From CAYOHR01 sp964512145 (GTDB taxonomy: Bacteria; Bacteroidota; Bacteroidia; Flavobacteriales_G; JALEGO01), in assembly GCA_964512145.1 (NCBI GenBank), contig CAZEIM010000008.1, forward strand, positions 14,101 to 78,100: a stretch of 64,000 nt of DNA, given 5' to 3'. Below the pieces are notes generated by a model. It did no database searches. It was not told where the DNA came from and worked only from the letters and a program-made list of their open reading frames with translations. The translations under genes were made by a program, and so were the position numbers. Positions 1 to 11,700 of the stretch are shown one piece after another (position 1 is the first letter of the stretch; each line of letters starts with the position of its first letter).

Positions 1-2628
1 GGTAATACCGTTTGAATTGTTAATAGTAATATTATTAAATGTTGTAGATGCTGTTTCTGAAAATAATTGTGCAGAAACGCTATTAAAAACAACAGTACCA
101 GATGTAGTAAAAGTTCCATTTGATTTATTCCAATGAATACCACACACTGTAAAATTATTTCCATTAATGTTAAAAGTACCCGAACCAGTTTGAGAATAAT
201 TACCTACAGTAACCGGAGTCGCAGCAGTTAGTGTAGTTGTTCCCGAAGAATTATAGGTAAACGTTCTTGAACAATCCTGTGTAAAAGCAGAATTTCCTGA
301 AATAGAAGCAGAACCCGATAGAGTAACATCCCCATTTATGGTTAATAAACCCGTAATATCTTTACTACCAGAATTCCCAAGTACAAGATGATGATAAGTA
401 TCTGCTCCTACTGGCGTTGTATTTAACGTTTGATTACCGGCTCCGTTTAAGGTAACCGTGCCTCCGGTAATAGAGTAATTCCCAGTTAATTCCGGAATTG
501 CAGTGCCTAATTTTGCCATTTGTAAATCACCTCCAATCATAATAAGTTGTCCTGCACCATTTAAAGTATTGGTACTGATATTAAATATACCTTCAGTAAG
601 GGTTAATTCATTGGTAACAGTAATGGTGGTAGCTGCTGAAGTTAAGCTTGTGCCTGCTGTTTTATTAATGGATAAATTATAAAAATTTTCAGTACCTCCT
701 GTTTTAGTTAATGTTTGGGTATTACTCCCTGTAAAATGAACTGTACCATTGTTTGGATTAAAAGTTGCACCGGTAGAAATCCAATTTCCTTGAACAATAA
801 ACTCAGTAGCGTGTCCTGTTAAAGAATTGGTTGTATTAATGGTGATATTATTAAATGTGGTCGTACTAGTTCCAAATAATCCGGTGGTTCCAGAAAAGGT
901 AACTAGACCGTTATTAGCATTAAATGTTCCGTTATTGGTAAATTCTGTGCCTTTTACGCCCATATTGGTCGCATGAGATATTAGCGTAGCTCCATTATTT
1001 ATGGTAATATTATGAAAAGTGGTTGCAGATGCTCCTGTAACCGTTACACTTCCATCTACAATTAATCTTCCATTTGCGGTAAAAGTGCCTCCTGTTCTGT
1101 CCCATGATGTTCCACATACTGTAATGTTTACGCCATTATCTATAAAAGTACCGGCTGTTTGTGAGAAATTTCCTATGGTAATATTGGTGGCAGCTGTTAA
1201 GGTAGTAGAACCTGTTGAGGAATACGTAAATGTTCTATTACAAACTTGATCAAAAGATGAGTTATTGGTTAGCGTAGCAGTACCTGAAACCGTAACATTT
1301 CCAGTAATATCCAATAGTCCGTTTATATTCTTAGAGCCACTGTTAGAAAACAATAAATTATTATACGATGAAGCTCCGACTGGAATGGTATTCAATTGTT
1401 GGATACCTGCTCCATTTAACGTAACGGTTCCTGAACTAAGAGAATAGGTCCCGGATAACTCAGGGACGGTAGTTAGTTTAGCGATCTGTAAATCGGATGT
1501 TCCCGTCATGGTTAATCCACCAGCACCATTAAGCGTATTTGCAGCCACATTTACGATAGCAGCATCTTTAATGGTAAGTAAGTCGGAAACAGTAAAATTC
1601 CCGGCCATGGTTTTGGTTCCGCTTGTTGCACAAACTAAATAAGAGTAACCACCATCATTTGGAACAGCCATGGTTTGATTACCAGCAAACTCATAATGTA
1701 CCACATTACCAACCGTAGAAGCATTAAAAGTAATTCCACTTACATTAGTTCCTGTACAAGAAAGATATAAAATTCCGGTAGCTAAATTATTAAACGTACC
1801 ACTTCCTGTTAAAACAGGCCCAGCTGATCCATCTAACACAAGTATACCTGAATTGTTAATAACAGTTGCTGCATTACCTAAACTTAATATAGACATAGCT
1901 ACAGCATTTCCGCTTATTGAGTAAGTGCCGGCTACAGAACCCATAGTATAGGTACAAGTACCTCCGGTACAACCAATCCAACTACCATTGTTGGTTATAT
2001 TTCCATTAATGGTGGGGGTTTCTCCTATAGCATTATTAAAAACTCCTGTAGCACCTATGTTAATATTTGCTTTAAATAATTTATTTCCAGAATTCCCTAC
2101 TGTAAATGTAAGATTTCCGTTTATAGTGGTAATCCCTCCTTGTTCCCAACTAGCTCCGGCAAAAGAAAGAGTTGATCCTGCGTCAATATTACATGTACCT
2201 AATACGTTAATTTTTCTGTTTGGATTAGCACCTCCACCCGCAACCACCACACTACTAGTTGCATTATTTTCAACATATAAGTTTCCATTTACAGTTATGG
2301 TTTTATTATTAGAGAAACTAATGGTTCCTCCTCTTAAATACATATTATTACACTGTGGAGTGTATCCACCTGCTGCAATGTTAACAGTTATTCCATCACA
2401 AATTATTACATCGTCACCGGCACCAGGCACCGCACCAGCAGTAGCGCTGGCACAACTGGTAAGTTTCCAGTTTGCTGCACTGTTCCAATTACCGTTGTTG
2501 GTTACAAAATAATATGTGGCAGCTTGAGTTTGAAAAAACACTACTGATAATGGCAGAATAAAAGCCAATAGTAAAGTATTCTTACAATAATTTTTGATAA
2601 AAAATAGAATATGTCGTACCACTAACAT
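1..2628 (-). CDS. Giant repetitive surface protein, 3' end outside window (partial)
   Basis: The frame is open from the ATG at 2628 to the window edge, so 876 N-terminal codons are visible and the C-terminus is missing. A signal peptide (hydrophobic LLLAFILPLSVVFF, then QTQAA) is followed by ATYYFVTNNGNWNSAANW. This start resembles the mature N-terminus of the neighbouring 4195-aa protein, so the two are probably paralogues. The rest is Thr/Asn/Gly/Ser-rich beta repeats with recurring TTFNNITIN, GTFTANG and TVTLNGAG-type motifs, including a duplicated unit of about 970 bp. This composition suits an elongated beta-solenoid adhesin exported through the Sec and type IX systems. The sorting domain would lie beyond the edge, so T9SS export is inferred. 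Function is unknown beyond surface adhesion or matrix. The short plus-strand ORFs inside it are antisense shadows. Confidence 0.85.
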   Translation of the reverse strand, partial: MLVVRHILFFIKNYCKNTLLLAFILPLSVVFFQTQAATYYFVTNNGNWNSAANWKLTSCASATAGAVPGAGDDVIICDGITVNIAAGGYTPQCNNMYLRGGTISFSNNKTITVNGNLYVENNATSSVVVAGGGANPNRKINVLGTCNIDAGSTLSFAGASWEQGGITTINGNLTFTVGNSGNKLFKANINIGATGVFNNAIGETPTINGNITNNGSWIGCTGGTCTYTMGSVAGTYSISGNAVAMSILSLGNAATVINNSGILVLDGSAGPVLTGSGTFNNLATGILYLSCTGTNVSGITFNASTVGNVVHYEFAGNQTMAVPNDGGYSYLVCATSGTKTMAGNFTVSDLLTIKDAAIVNVAANTLNGAGGLTMTGTSDLQIAKLTTVPELSGTYSLSSGTVTLNGAGIQQLNTIPVGASSYNNLLFSNSGSKNINGLLDITGNVTVSGTATLTNNSSFDQVCNRTFTYSSTGSTTLTAATNITIGNFSQTAGTFIDNGVNITVCGTSWDRTGGTFTANGRLIVDGSVTVTGASATTFHNITINNGATLISHATNMGVKGTEFTNNGTFNANNGLVTFSGTTGLFGTSTTTFNNITINTTNSLTGHATEFIVQGNWISTGATFNPNNGTVHFTGSNTQTLTKTGGTENFYNLSINKTAGTSLTSAATTITVTNELTLTEGIFNISTNTLNGAGQLIMIGGDLQMAKLGTAIPELTGNYSITGGTVTLNGAGNQTLNTTPVGADTYHHLVLGNSGSKDITGLLTINGDVTLSGSASISGNSAFTQDCSRTFTYNSSGTTTLTAATPVTVGNYSQTGSGTFNINGNNFTVCGIHWNKSNGTFTTSGTVVFNSVSAQLFSETASTTFNNITINNSNGIT
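143..1580. repeat. Tandem repeat of about 970 bp inside the partial giant gene
   Basis: Corresponding sequences recur at a spacing of 969-979 bp. The ACTGT element at 146-150 recurs at 1118-1122, CTCCGTTTAA at 441 recurs as CTCCATTTAA at 1410, and CAGCAGTTAG at 212 recurs as CAGCTGTTAA at 1191. The encoded copies are about 320 residues and share the order SGSKxIxGLL, NRTFTYSS or SRTFTYNS, TTLTAAT, then TVCG. Copies are diverged at the DNA level, so this is an old duplication rather than a recent one. The second copy runs past the left part of the window and may be one of several. Confidence 0.7.
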
Positions 2629-2753
2629 ATATAAAAATAAAAATAGTTAGCTGTATACCCATATTATTAACATATAAAAGTATAAAATGTTCCTTTAATA
2701 AACAAGTAAAGGAAGGTTAAATAAGTCTTAACAAAAGGGTTTACCTGTACTTA

Positions 2754-5700
2754 TTATTGAATGATAATTTTTTGTGCTTCATACATTTCTGATGTTGAAG
2801 CAATAATCATGTATGTTCCGGGAGGAATTGTTTTATCTATGGATATGGCATAATAAAATCCTCCATCTATATCTGTTAACAATACATCGGTTAAATAAGC
2901 TTTTCCATGAATATCAACCAACATAACGGTAACTTCTTTTATTGATTGATTGGTATTGGTTGATTGTACATGAATGAGTTGATCATGCTTTACAGGATTA
3001 GGATACAGCGTGAAAAAGTTATTGTGTTTAAAACTAGAAATATCATCATATATCACATATACCATATTAGAATATATAAATTGACCATCTAAGTCTACTT
3101 GTTTTAATCGATAATAATTTATTCCTGTTTGTGGATTTTGATCAATAAAATCATAGGATTTTAATTGACTTGAATGACTTTGTGAAGAATATACCGCACC
3201 TATATAATTAAAGTTTTTTCCATCGGATGAACGTTCTATTTCAAAATGCGATTGATTAATTTCTGATGCTGTTGCCCATTGAACCAATACATTATTTTCT
3301 TGCTTTTTAGCTTTTACATATAATAAATCTACCGGCAAGGGATTTCCTCCACCTACTTTATTTGCCAAAGTAAACAAACTAAATGTTGTAAAAGATCCGG
3401 ATAAAATGCTTCCATTATTATTTCCGGTTGCAGTTCCATTTAAATCTACCCAATCTGTATATAAATCGTTCGTTTTTGCTACTGCTAAATTAGGCGCATC
3501 AAATACTTCATCATTAGTACCTGTTGAAGAATAATATAAGCGTACAGTAGCTCCGGTGACGGTCCCTGCGCCTGTTTTACTAATATCCCAAAATCGCGTA
3601 TAAGAAACATGCTCTAACGTTCCAGGTAAAGTATATCCCAAATCATTAGCATTCCCAGGCAACATCTCTGCCGTATATATAGTAGAAGCAACATCAGAAT
3701 GAGTAACGCTTAATTGTGCGGGCCTATATTCATCTAATTTGCCTATAGGGAAATTAAAGTTTGTTACACCAACAGATGCTTTAGTAACGGCCATAGGTCC
3801 ATCTATATAAGCACTGGCAGAGCCTATTCCGGTGGTAGCCCCATTTGCTAAGGTAATAATGTTAACTGCATCAGTTTGAACGACCCCGGAAGTTAAAGTT
3901 AGAGTGCCTTGAACAGTAATAGGACTATTTACTGTAACCTGAGGTGCCGTTGCAAAGGTATTGTTAATCGTTAAATTACGAAATGTGGTAACCCCGGTAA
4001 TATCTCTTACAGCTGTTGAATTGATCATGTTAATAGTACCTGCTGCTGAAGTATATCCGGACGCACCCCTGTTATTTGTCCAGTTTCCATATAAAGTTAA
4101 TGTATTAGAAGGATGATTTACCACATTTCCAACTGTATTTTCAATGGTTATATCACCTAAAACGGTAAGGTTAACAGGGGGTAATGTTTTAGTAAAAGCT
4201 CCGTCAAAAACCATCTCGTTGTATTGCGTTTGTGCAGCGGGTAAACTACCATTATTGGTTCCGGCAAATCTTACCGTACCACCAGTAGCCGAAACAAAAT
4301 CAGTGATAATTGCTGTAGGTAATACAAAAGAACCACCACCGGTAGCATTCAAGCTTAAAACACCTGTCCCTTCAATTTCTTTAAAAATATGACCTATAAA
4401 AGCCTGACAATCTAAAGTCCCTAATAAGTTAACTATAGATCCCCTTTTAGAATGCCCATCAATGGTTATGGTATGTCCCGAAGCTATAAACAATTGATTA
4501 CCATTTGGAGCAACTAATGCAGGAGCCCCATCGTGTTGTAATACCGGATCTGTTGACCAAGAATTTGGGTCGGACCAATTTCCTCCACTGGTTGAATTTC
4601 TGCTGTAATAAATAGCCAAGGCTTCAAATTCATCGGTATATCCGGCAGTGTAATCTCCATCTAAATACGTTTTGGTAGTCCATGTTAATAAATTAGAAGC
4701 CGGAGTAACACTCGTACCGGCTTCACCTCCCAATCCTGGACTCCAGTCTAATACATCTTGATCAAATCTTCCGGTTACATAAAGATTTTCATCCGACTGA
4801 ACATCTCCATCTACGTAGGTATATTGATGGGTAACAGAAATATCAGACATTCCTGAAGTTGAAATAGCCCAATATGTTGTAAGTTCTGTGTTAGCTGCAT
4901 CTTGAGTAGAAGGGTGTTTAACATTTACTTGTACCACATTTAAATAACCTGAAGCCGTAGTGGCAGTTCCGGTAAAGGTTGCTGGTCTATAATTATTTCC
5001 CACTCCAATAGGGAAAGTAAAATTAACAGAGGNNNNNNNNNNNNNNNNNNNNNNNNNNNNNNNNNNNNNNNNNNNNNNNNNNNNNNNNNNNNNNNNNNNN
5101 AAACGAGTACTACTGGCTCCTACTACTGCCCCGGCTGATGCTCCAAAGGTTAATTGATAATTTGCAATATTTAGTTTACCATTCGATAAGGTTAATACAC
5201 CATTGATATTGGTATTGCTTAATACAGCTACATCGGTTCCGGAGGTATTATTTAAATCGAGGTTTGTAAAGGATCCTGAGCCGGTAATTGTTTGAGGAGA
5301 AGTTCCTACTAAATATATTTTACCTGAACCTGTTTGTGATGCATTAATCGTTACGTTTCCTACTACAGATGCGGTGTTTGCTCCAACATTTAAAGCTGTA
5401 CTAATCGTGATATTATCGTTAACTCTAATCTCCGTATTTGCATCTAAAGTAACCGTTCCAAAAGCATTATTAATTACTAATCGTCCAAAATTCGTTATAT
5501 TGGGAGTTGCTGTACCGGTAATGGTTTGTGCAGACGAACTACTGTTAAAGGTAGTAACCTGTGTAGCACTTCCTGCTCTATAACCCCCAACATTTATCCC
5601 GGTTGATGCATCGGTATTTAAATTGCTTAAATTTCCAGCTATGTTTACATTAAAACTATTGGCGTTAAAGACGCTAAACTCATCGCTTATGGTTAAGTTT

Positions 5701-8700
5701 CCTGTTAAAGTAAGTGCATTCACCAACAATTGAACAGTAGCTAAATCGTTGGCATCCATTCCATTTACGGTTATATTAGCTAAATTCATAGAAGTATTTA
5801 AACCAAAAGTTTCGTTTGAACCAATATTTGCAGGAGCAAATCGTATTTCTGTATTAGAACCAACCGAAGATGCTAATGCTGGGGCTAAATATAAATCTCC
5901 AAATGTCCCATCAGTACCACCACCTCTTCGTATTTCTAAAATAGCGTTATCACTCATATTAAAAGAACTTCCGGCATTACATATTTCTAATTTACCCCTT
6001 GTTAAGTTTGTATTAGTTCTTCCAGCAATAATTACCTGACTATTATCTGATTGGGTATAAACTAAACTACCCGAAGCCGTAGTGGTTCTTCTGCGAATAG
6101 CTCCATTTACAAATAATACTCCATTACCTTGAACATCAATTTCTTGCTGTCCAACTTGATCAATTTCGATATCGCAGTGGGAATTTCTTATTGAACTTCC
6201 AACATTTAAAGTTCCACCCAACACTTCTATTTTTCCAGTTAAAAATACATCTCGAGCTGTATTATTATTAAAATATACCACATTTAACTCTGTTGCGTTA
6301 GCTCCAATAGATAAACAAGCTGTAGCAGGGATATAAAAATCACTTCGAACGGTGTTATTGCTTATATTTAAGGTTCCTCCCGTTTTATTCCATCGGAAAG
6401 TACCATTTGTTAAGGTTAGCCAATCGTAAGTTGTTGGTACAGTAAATGTTCCAGCAAAATCTACTTCTAACACGGGGGCTTGAGTTGTCCCTTTATTTAT
6501 ACTAACCGTATGCAATTCAATGGTGCCGCCACTACCCGTAATAAATTCGTTTGAAGTTCCAGAAAAAGTTAAAGCACATGTACTGCTTTGAACCATATCA
6601 AAAACACCAGTTCCATTAACCTCCAATGAACCTAGAATACTCATGGTATTTGCGGTTGCACCGGCATTTTCTAAATCAAAAACAGCACCTGTTTCTACGA
6701 TAACATCATTTTCTATAGTAATTGCCTGAGCTATACCATTTCTAAATTGCAAATTTCCACTATTAACCAATAAATCATTTTCTACTACCAGATTTTTAGC
6801 ACTGGCTGTATTTAAACGAACAACTGCTGTGGCATCTGCTCCTTGTACCGTTATATCATTGTATACTGTTAAATTGATATCCGGCATTTCTATATACGCT
6901 CCTGCTTCAGGAGTTAATGATATATTATAGTAATTGATTAAATTTATTGAACTTGGTGCGTCTGATACGCTAGGAATAGCAAAGTTTTGACCCGCTGTAG
7001 TGTAGTATTCTACCGTACCTCCAGTAGTTCCTAGAAAATCAGTAAAATCTCCCGCAGGAAAATCAGCGGTAGCATTGGCACTGGAAATTCGCAACGTTCC
7101 ATTTCCGGATGCAGGAGAAACATATACCCCAAAGTTATGCCCAATAGTGTTGCCTATGTTTAATGTAGAGCCATTCGCTATCAATAAACTACCACTTTCT
7201 TGACCATCCGCATCTACTGTAACCGTATGATTATACGTTACCCCGTCCCCTATACGAACAATACTATTATTAGTAGGTAAAATTCCGGCTATTAGTCCGT
7301 TATGCCCGGTTGTTGACCAAGTATCAATATCATCCCAATCATAAACACTGCCATCCCTACTATAAAATGTAAGCACCACAGAAAAAGGATCGTCCGGAGT
7401 TTGATCACCTGCCGTAAAATCTCCATCTATTTGCGTATTAAAATCTACTCCATCAAATGTAATCGTATTAGAGGCTTCATCTACTTTAGCCATATCGCTA
7501 TTGCTAGTCCATTGTACAGTAGTAAAATCAAATCGTCCAGGCACATATTCACTTTCTAATATGTCTATCGCATTGTCCACTATATCTGCATCATCATATG
7601 TAAACGTTTGAGTAACTGTAGCAGCTCCTAATGTAAAGCCAACACTAGATACTTTCCAATAGTACGTTAAAGACTGTCCGGCAGCTGATACTAATGGGTG
7701 TTCAGAATCTACCGGCTTCATAGTAATAGAACCATAGCTAGTAGGTGCTGATGAAAAAGTGATGCTTCCGGGAGTATATTTATTTGATGACCCGATTGGA
7801 AAAGTAAAGTTGGTGGCATTAAATGTTTTTACTACTCCAGAAGCACTGGATAATCCATTGGTTTTAATCATTTTAGTATTAGAAAATGTTGTTCCCACTG
7901 CGGCATCAGAATAAATATTGGTAGTAGCCGATAAGGTTAATCGATAACTGTTAATATCTAATACTCCATTTAATAACCTCAAGTTTCCATTAATGGTTTG
8001 GTTGGCCGTAAGAATAGCTCCTCCACCGGTGATATCATTATTTAGAGAAAAATTGGTAAATGTTCCGCTCCCACTTCCTCCAATATTCGGGGCAGTGTCT
8101 GTTTCTCCAACACAACTAGTTGCCGGAGTAGCTCCATTGGCACTAATATCTACCGTACAATCGTTTGTATATCCCTCTCCGGTAGATAATACTTCCACGG
8201 AAGTAAGAGTACCTGTTCCGGCTACGTTGGATGTGGTTCCGGTTACTACAGCTTCAAACAAAGCACCTGCGCCTCCGCCATCACCAGCATCAGTAGCTGT
8301 AGGCCCATATCCCGATCCTCCATCTACAATCCAAACTCCTATCAAAGCCCCACCCGCTCTTTCTGCTCTACATTCTAAGCCTACACCATTACCTCCAGCT
8401 ACCACTAAATTATGAAATTGCCCTCCGCCATAACCGGCACCACCATTGGCAATGCTTATATTGGTTACCACACCATTTTCTATGGTTAAATTAAATGTAG
8501 CATGCGTTGTGGGTGCGGGTCCAGTAGAAGATGTGATTGTTGGAAGATCATAGGTAGATGCAGCTACACCGCTTGTACTTCTAACACCTCTCTGAACACG
8601 AATAGCACCTGCGCCTTCATGTACTCCTGAATTTAGAATATCACCTACGACATCTAATGTTTTTCCGCCATCGTTAAAAGTTCCGGAAGAAATGGTTAAA

Positions 8701-11700
8701 CTTCTCAAATATTGAAAATTTCCGGTTCCGGCCAATGTAGCTGTACCGGTAGATTTATTAATTACTAAATCTACAGCATTTGACACCGTGTTGTTCAGTG
8801 TAATGGTTTGGTTGGTTCTACCAAGGGTTTGAGGCCCGTTTATGGTAAGAGTATTTTTATTTGAGTTGAAATTAGCTCCCATATTAATAGTAAAGTTACC
8901 TCCAACCGTAACAGCTAAACCATTGGCATCAAAAACCGGTGCATCGGTTCCATTTCCAATGGTAAAATCTCTTAAAACAACCATTGGCTGAGCAACAGAA
9001 ACTACTTCACCACCAATCGTTTCTAATTTTGCTACACACGTTCCAACTCCGGATGAATATACGTTTAAATCATAAAAAGGTACTGTAGACGTAATGTAAA
9101 AATTATCTCTTGCAGTAGAAAGAGCGGGTATATATATATTCCATGTTCCTCCCGTAACGCTGTAATTTCCTATATCGGATCGGATAATAATACCTCCGTT
9201 GCTACAATTTGCCATGTTTACCGGATTGGATACATTCACCGTACCTCCGGTTTGAATAAATGTTACAAAAGGACTGGCAAAAGAAACCCTTGGTAAATCA
9301 TTCACTCCTGCATTAGCTGGAGAATTGTTTACATTTAATGTTCCTCCATTAATTGTAACGGTAGCTACGGTTGTTCCTCCACCTCCATTAATTAATCGCT
9401 CAACGGTTAAAGTACCCCCATCCATAACAAACTCTGAACCATTTTGCAGATTTAATCCATTATTTCCCATAGTACAGTTTCCACTAACCATCCAAAATTT
9501 TCCATACACGTTACACGTATAGTTACTGGTAACTGTAGCTCCGTCAATTTTTAAGCAAGCGTTATTATTGGCAGCTGAACTTACATTAAAATTGTTGTTA
9601 GAACCCCTAATACGAGTTAGGGTAATTCCGCTTCCTAACGTAAGTGTTCCATTCGTCATCACTATACCATCGGCTCCCGAAGCACCATTCGTAGTAAAAG
9701 AAAAACTACCGGTTGGAGCACTTAACAGTAGCTCATAGGTTTGATCGGTGCCTTTATTTAACGTTAAAGAATATACTTCTGTTGTTCCATTACAGGTAAA
9801 AACGTTATTAGATAATCCGGTAAACACCACATGAGCAGCTCCTGTTGTGGCATTAGAATACGCAGCGTTGTTAGCCACATCAAATGTTCCATTATTAATT
9901 AAATCACCACTGCAGGTTATGGTATGTATAGCATTTAAGTTTACACAATTAAAGGTACAACCTGCTCCGTTCGTTAAGGTTCCGGCAACATTTAATTGTA
10001 TAGGATTGGTAATTACATTTCCTAAAGTTACCGTTAAATCACCAGCTCCGGTATTTGTAGTAGTTAAATCACCATTTAAAGTGTAGGTGGTGGGGTTTAA
10101 AGGGTTATCAAACGTGTAGGTTAAATTACCTGCAGTAGAATTCGATAGCAATAAATTACAATACGTAGTTACCGAAGTTGGTAAACTACCACTAGGCACA
10201 TCATAATATTCTACTGTTCCTCCCCCCGATGCTACAAAAGCAGTAAAATCACCGGTAGGCAATGCAAAGGTATTGATGGCTAAGGTTCCCGTTCCGGTTA
10301 TGGTTCCTAAATTACTGGCAATATTGTCTTGAATATCCAATTTACCATTTGCTTCTAAATGTGTAGACGATACAGTTCTGTCAATAGCTGTATATACAGT
10401 ATGTCCTGTTTGTATGGTAATATCGTCAATGGCTAATTCACTAGGCACTAATAAATCGGGATTATCAAACAATCCAATGGTTAACGTCCAAGTTAGAGGA
10501 TCTGCCCAATCTCCGTTTTGGTAAGAGTACCAGCTTCTAGGGATAGCCGGAGCAGGATCAATACACGTCCAATCTCCATTTAAATCGGTTTCATCAGCCC
10601 CGGTTGAAGAAAAGAAATTACCTGCTGTATTAACCGAAGGACCCGGCACTACATTAAATGCCGCTGTATAAATAGATCTGGGCTCGTAATTATTTTCATC
10701 CCCAAACAACTCAGCATCGTTATAATAAAAACTCACATTAGCATTAACTCCGGTTAAGTCTGTTGTTTCTACTGTCCAGTATTTTAGAAGAGCATTGTAT
10801 GGGGTTGGTGCCAACGTTAAAGGATGTGCCGGTGTTTTAGGAAGGACAGAAATTTGAGGAGATGCACCTAGAGTTCCTGAAAATGAAGTAATAATCATAG
10901 GAGAGTATAAAACACCAGTTCCTACAGGATAGGTCATCACAAAATCAGCCGCAACATTCCCTTTTTTAATAAATTTCCCGGTTCCGTCACACGCAATCAT
11001 GTGAGTAGCATCGTACACACCGGATATGCTAGCGTCTACCTCTAAGGTAAAATCAAAATTTCCTATCGATAAAACTCCATCGGTTAAGGTGCAAATTCCA
11101 TTACACGTTACATTGGCTCCTAATGTTACAGTTAAGCCAGCAACATTAATGGTTAAATCTTGTAAAACATTACTAGCCACAGGCATTTCTACCCCGGTCG
11201 TTAAATTACCTCCGGTATATATAATATTGATTACTCCATTAAAGGTAGGTATATTGCTTAAAGAAACATCGTTGTAACGATTAATGGTAGCATCGTCTTC
11301 CATGATTAATATTCCGGCTGTATTATTTAAAGAGGCGGTTTGAACCGTTAAAGTACCATGTACCGTTGTAGCAGAAGTACTTAATACAGCTATACCTGTT
11401 CCACTTAAAGTTATGTTGTAGTATTCATTCCCTCGATATATTATGTTATTATTCGCGCCATAATACACTGTGTTTGTTTCTGCGGGAGTATATGCATCTA
11501 GTACTCCGGAAGTAGCAAAAGGAATGGTGGCATTATTAAAAGTAAGCACCGAGTTGTTGCCTTGTAACCAAGTAGAAGCCGGGTCGTTTCCATTTAAGGT
11601 ATTTTGAAAAACGATACCCGATGGGTGTGTACATAAATTAGTTACTGTAATAGCCCCATCAATAAGGGTTGCATTATTAATAGTATAAGTTCCTGCCCCG

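Noticed and set aside
1019..2512. Plus-strand ORFs (for example 1988-2512) rich in Val, Pro and Leu
   Set aside because: They lie opposite the giant repetitive gene, which is open on the minus strand and has a proper signal peptide and repeats. They are antisense shadows.
2690..2714. Hairpin TTCCTTT/AAAGGAA downstream of the giant gene
   Set aside because: The 7-bp stem is AT-rich with an 11-nt loop and no real T-run on the coding strand. It is too weak to call a terminator.
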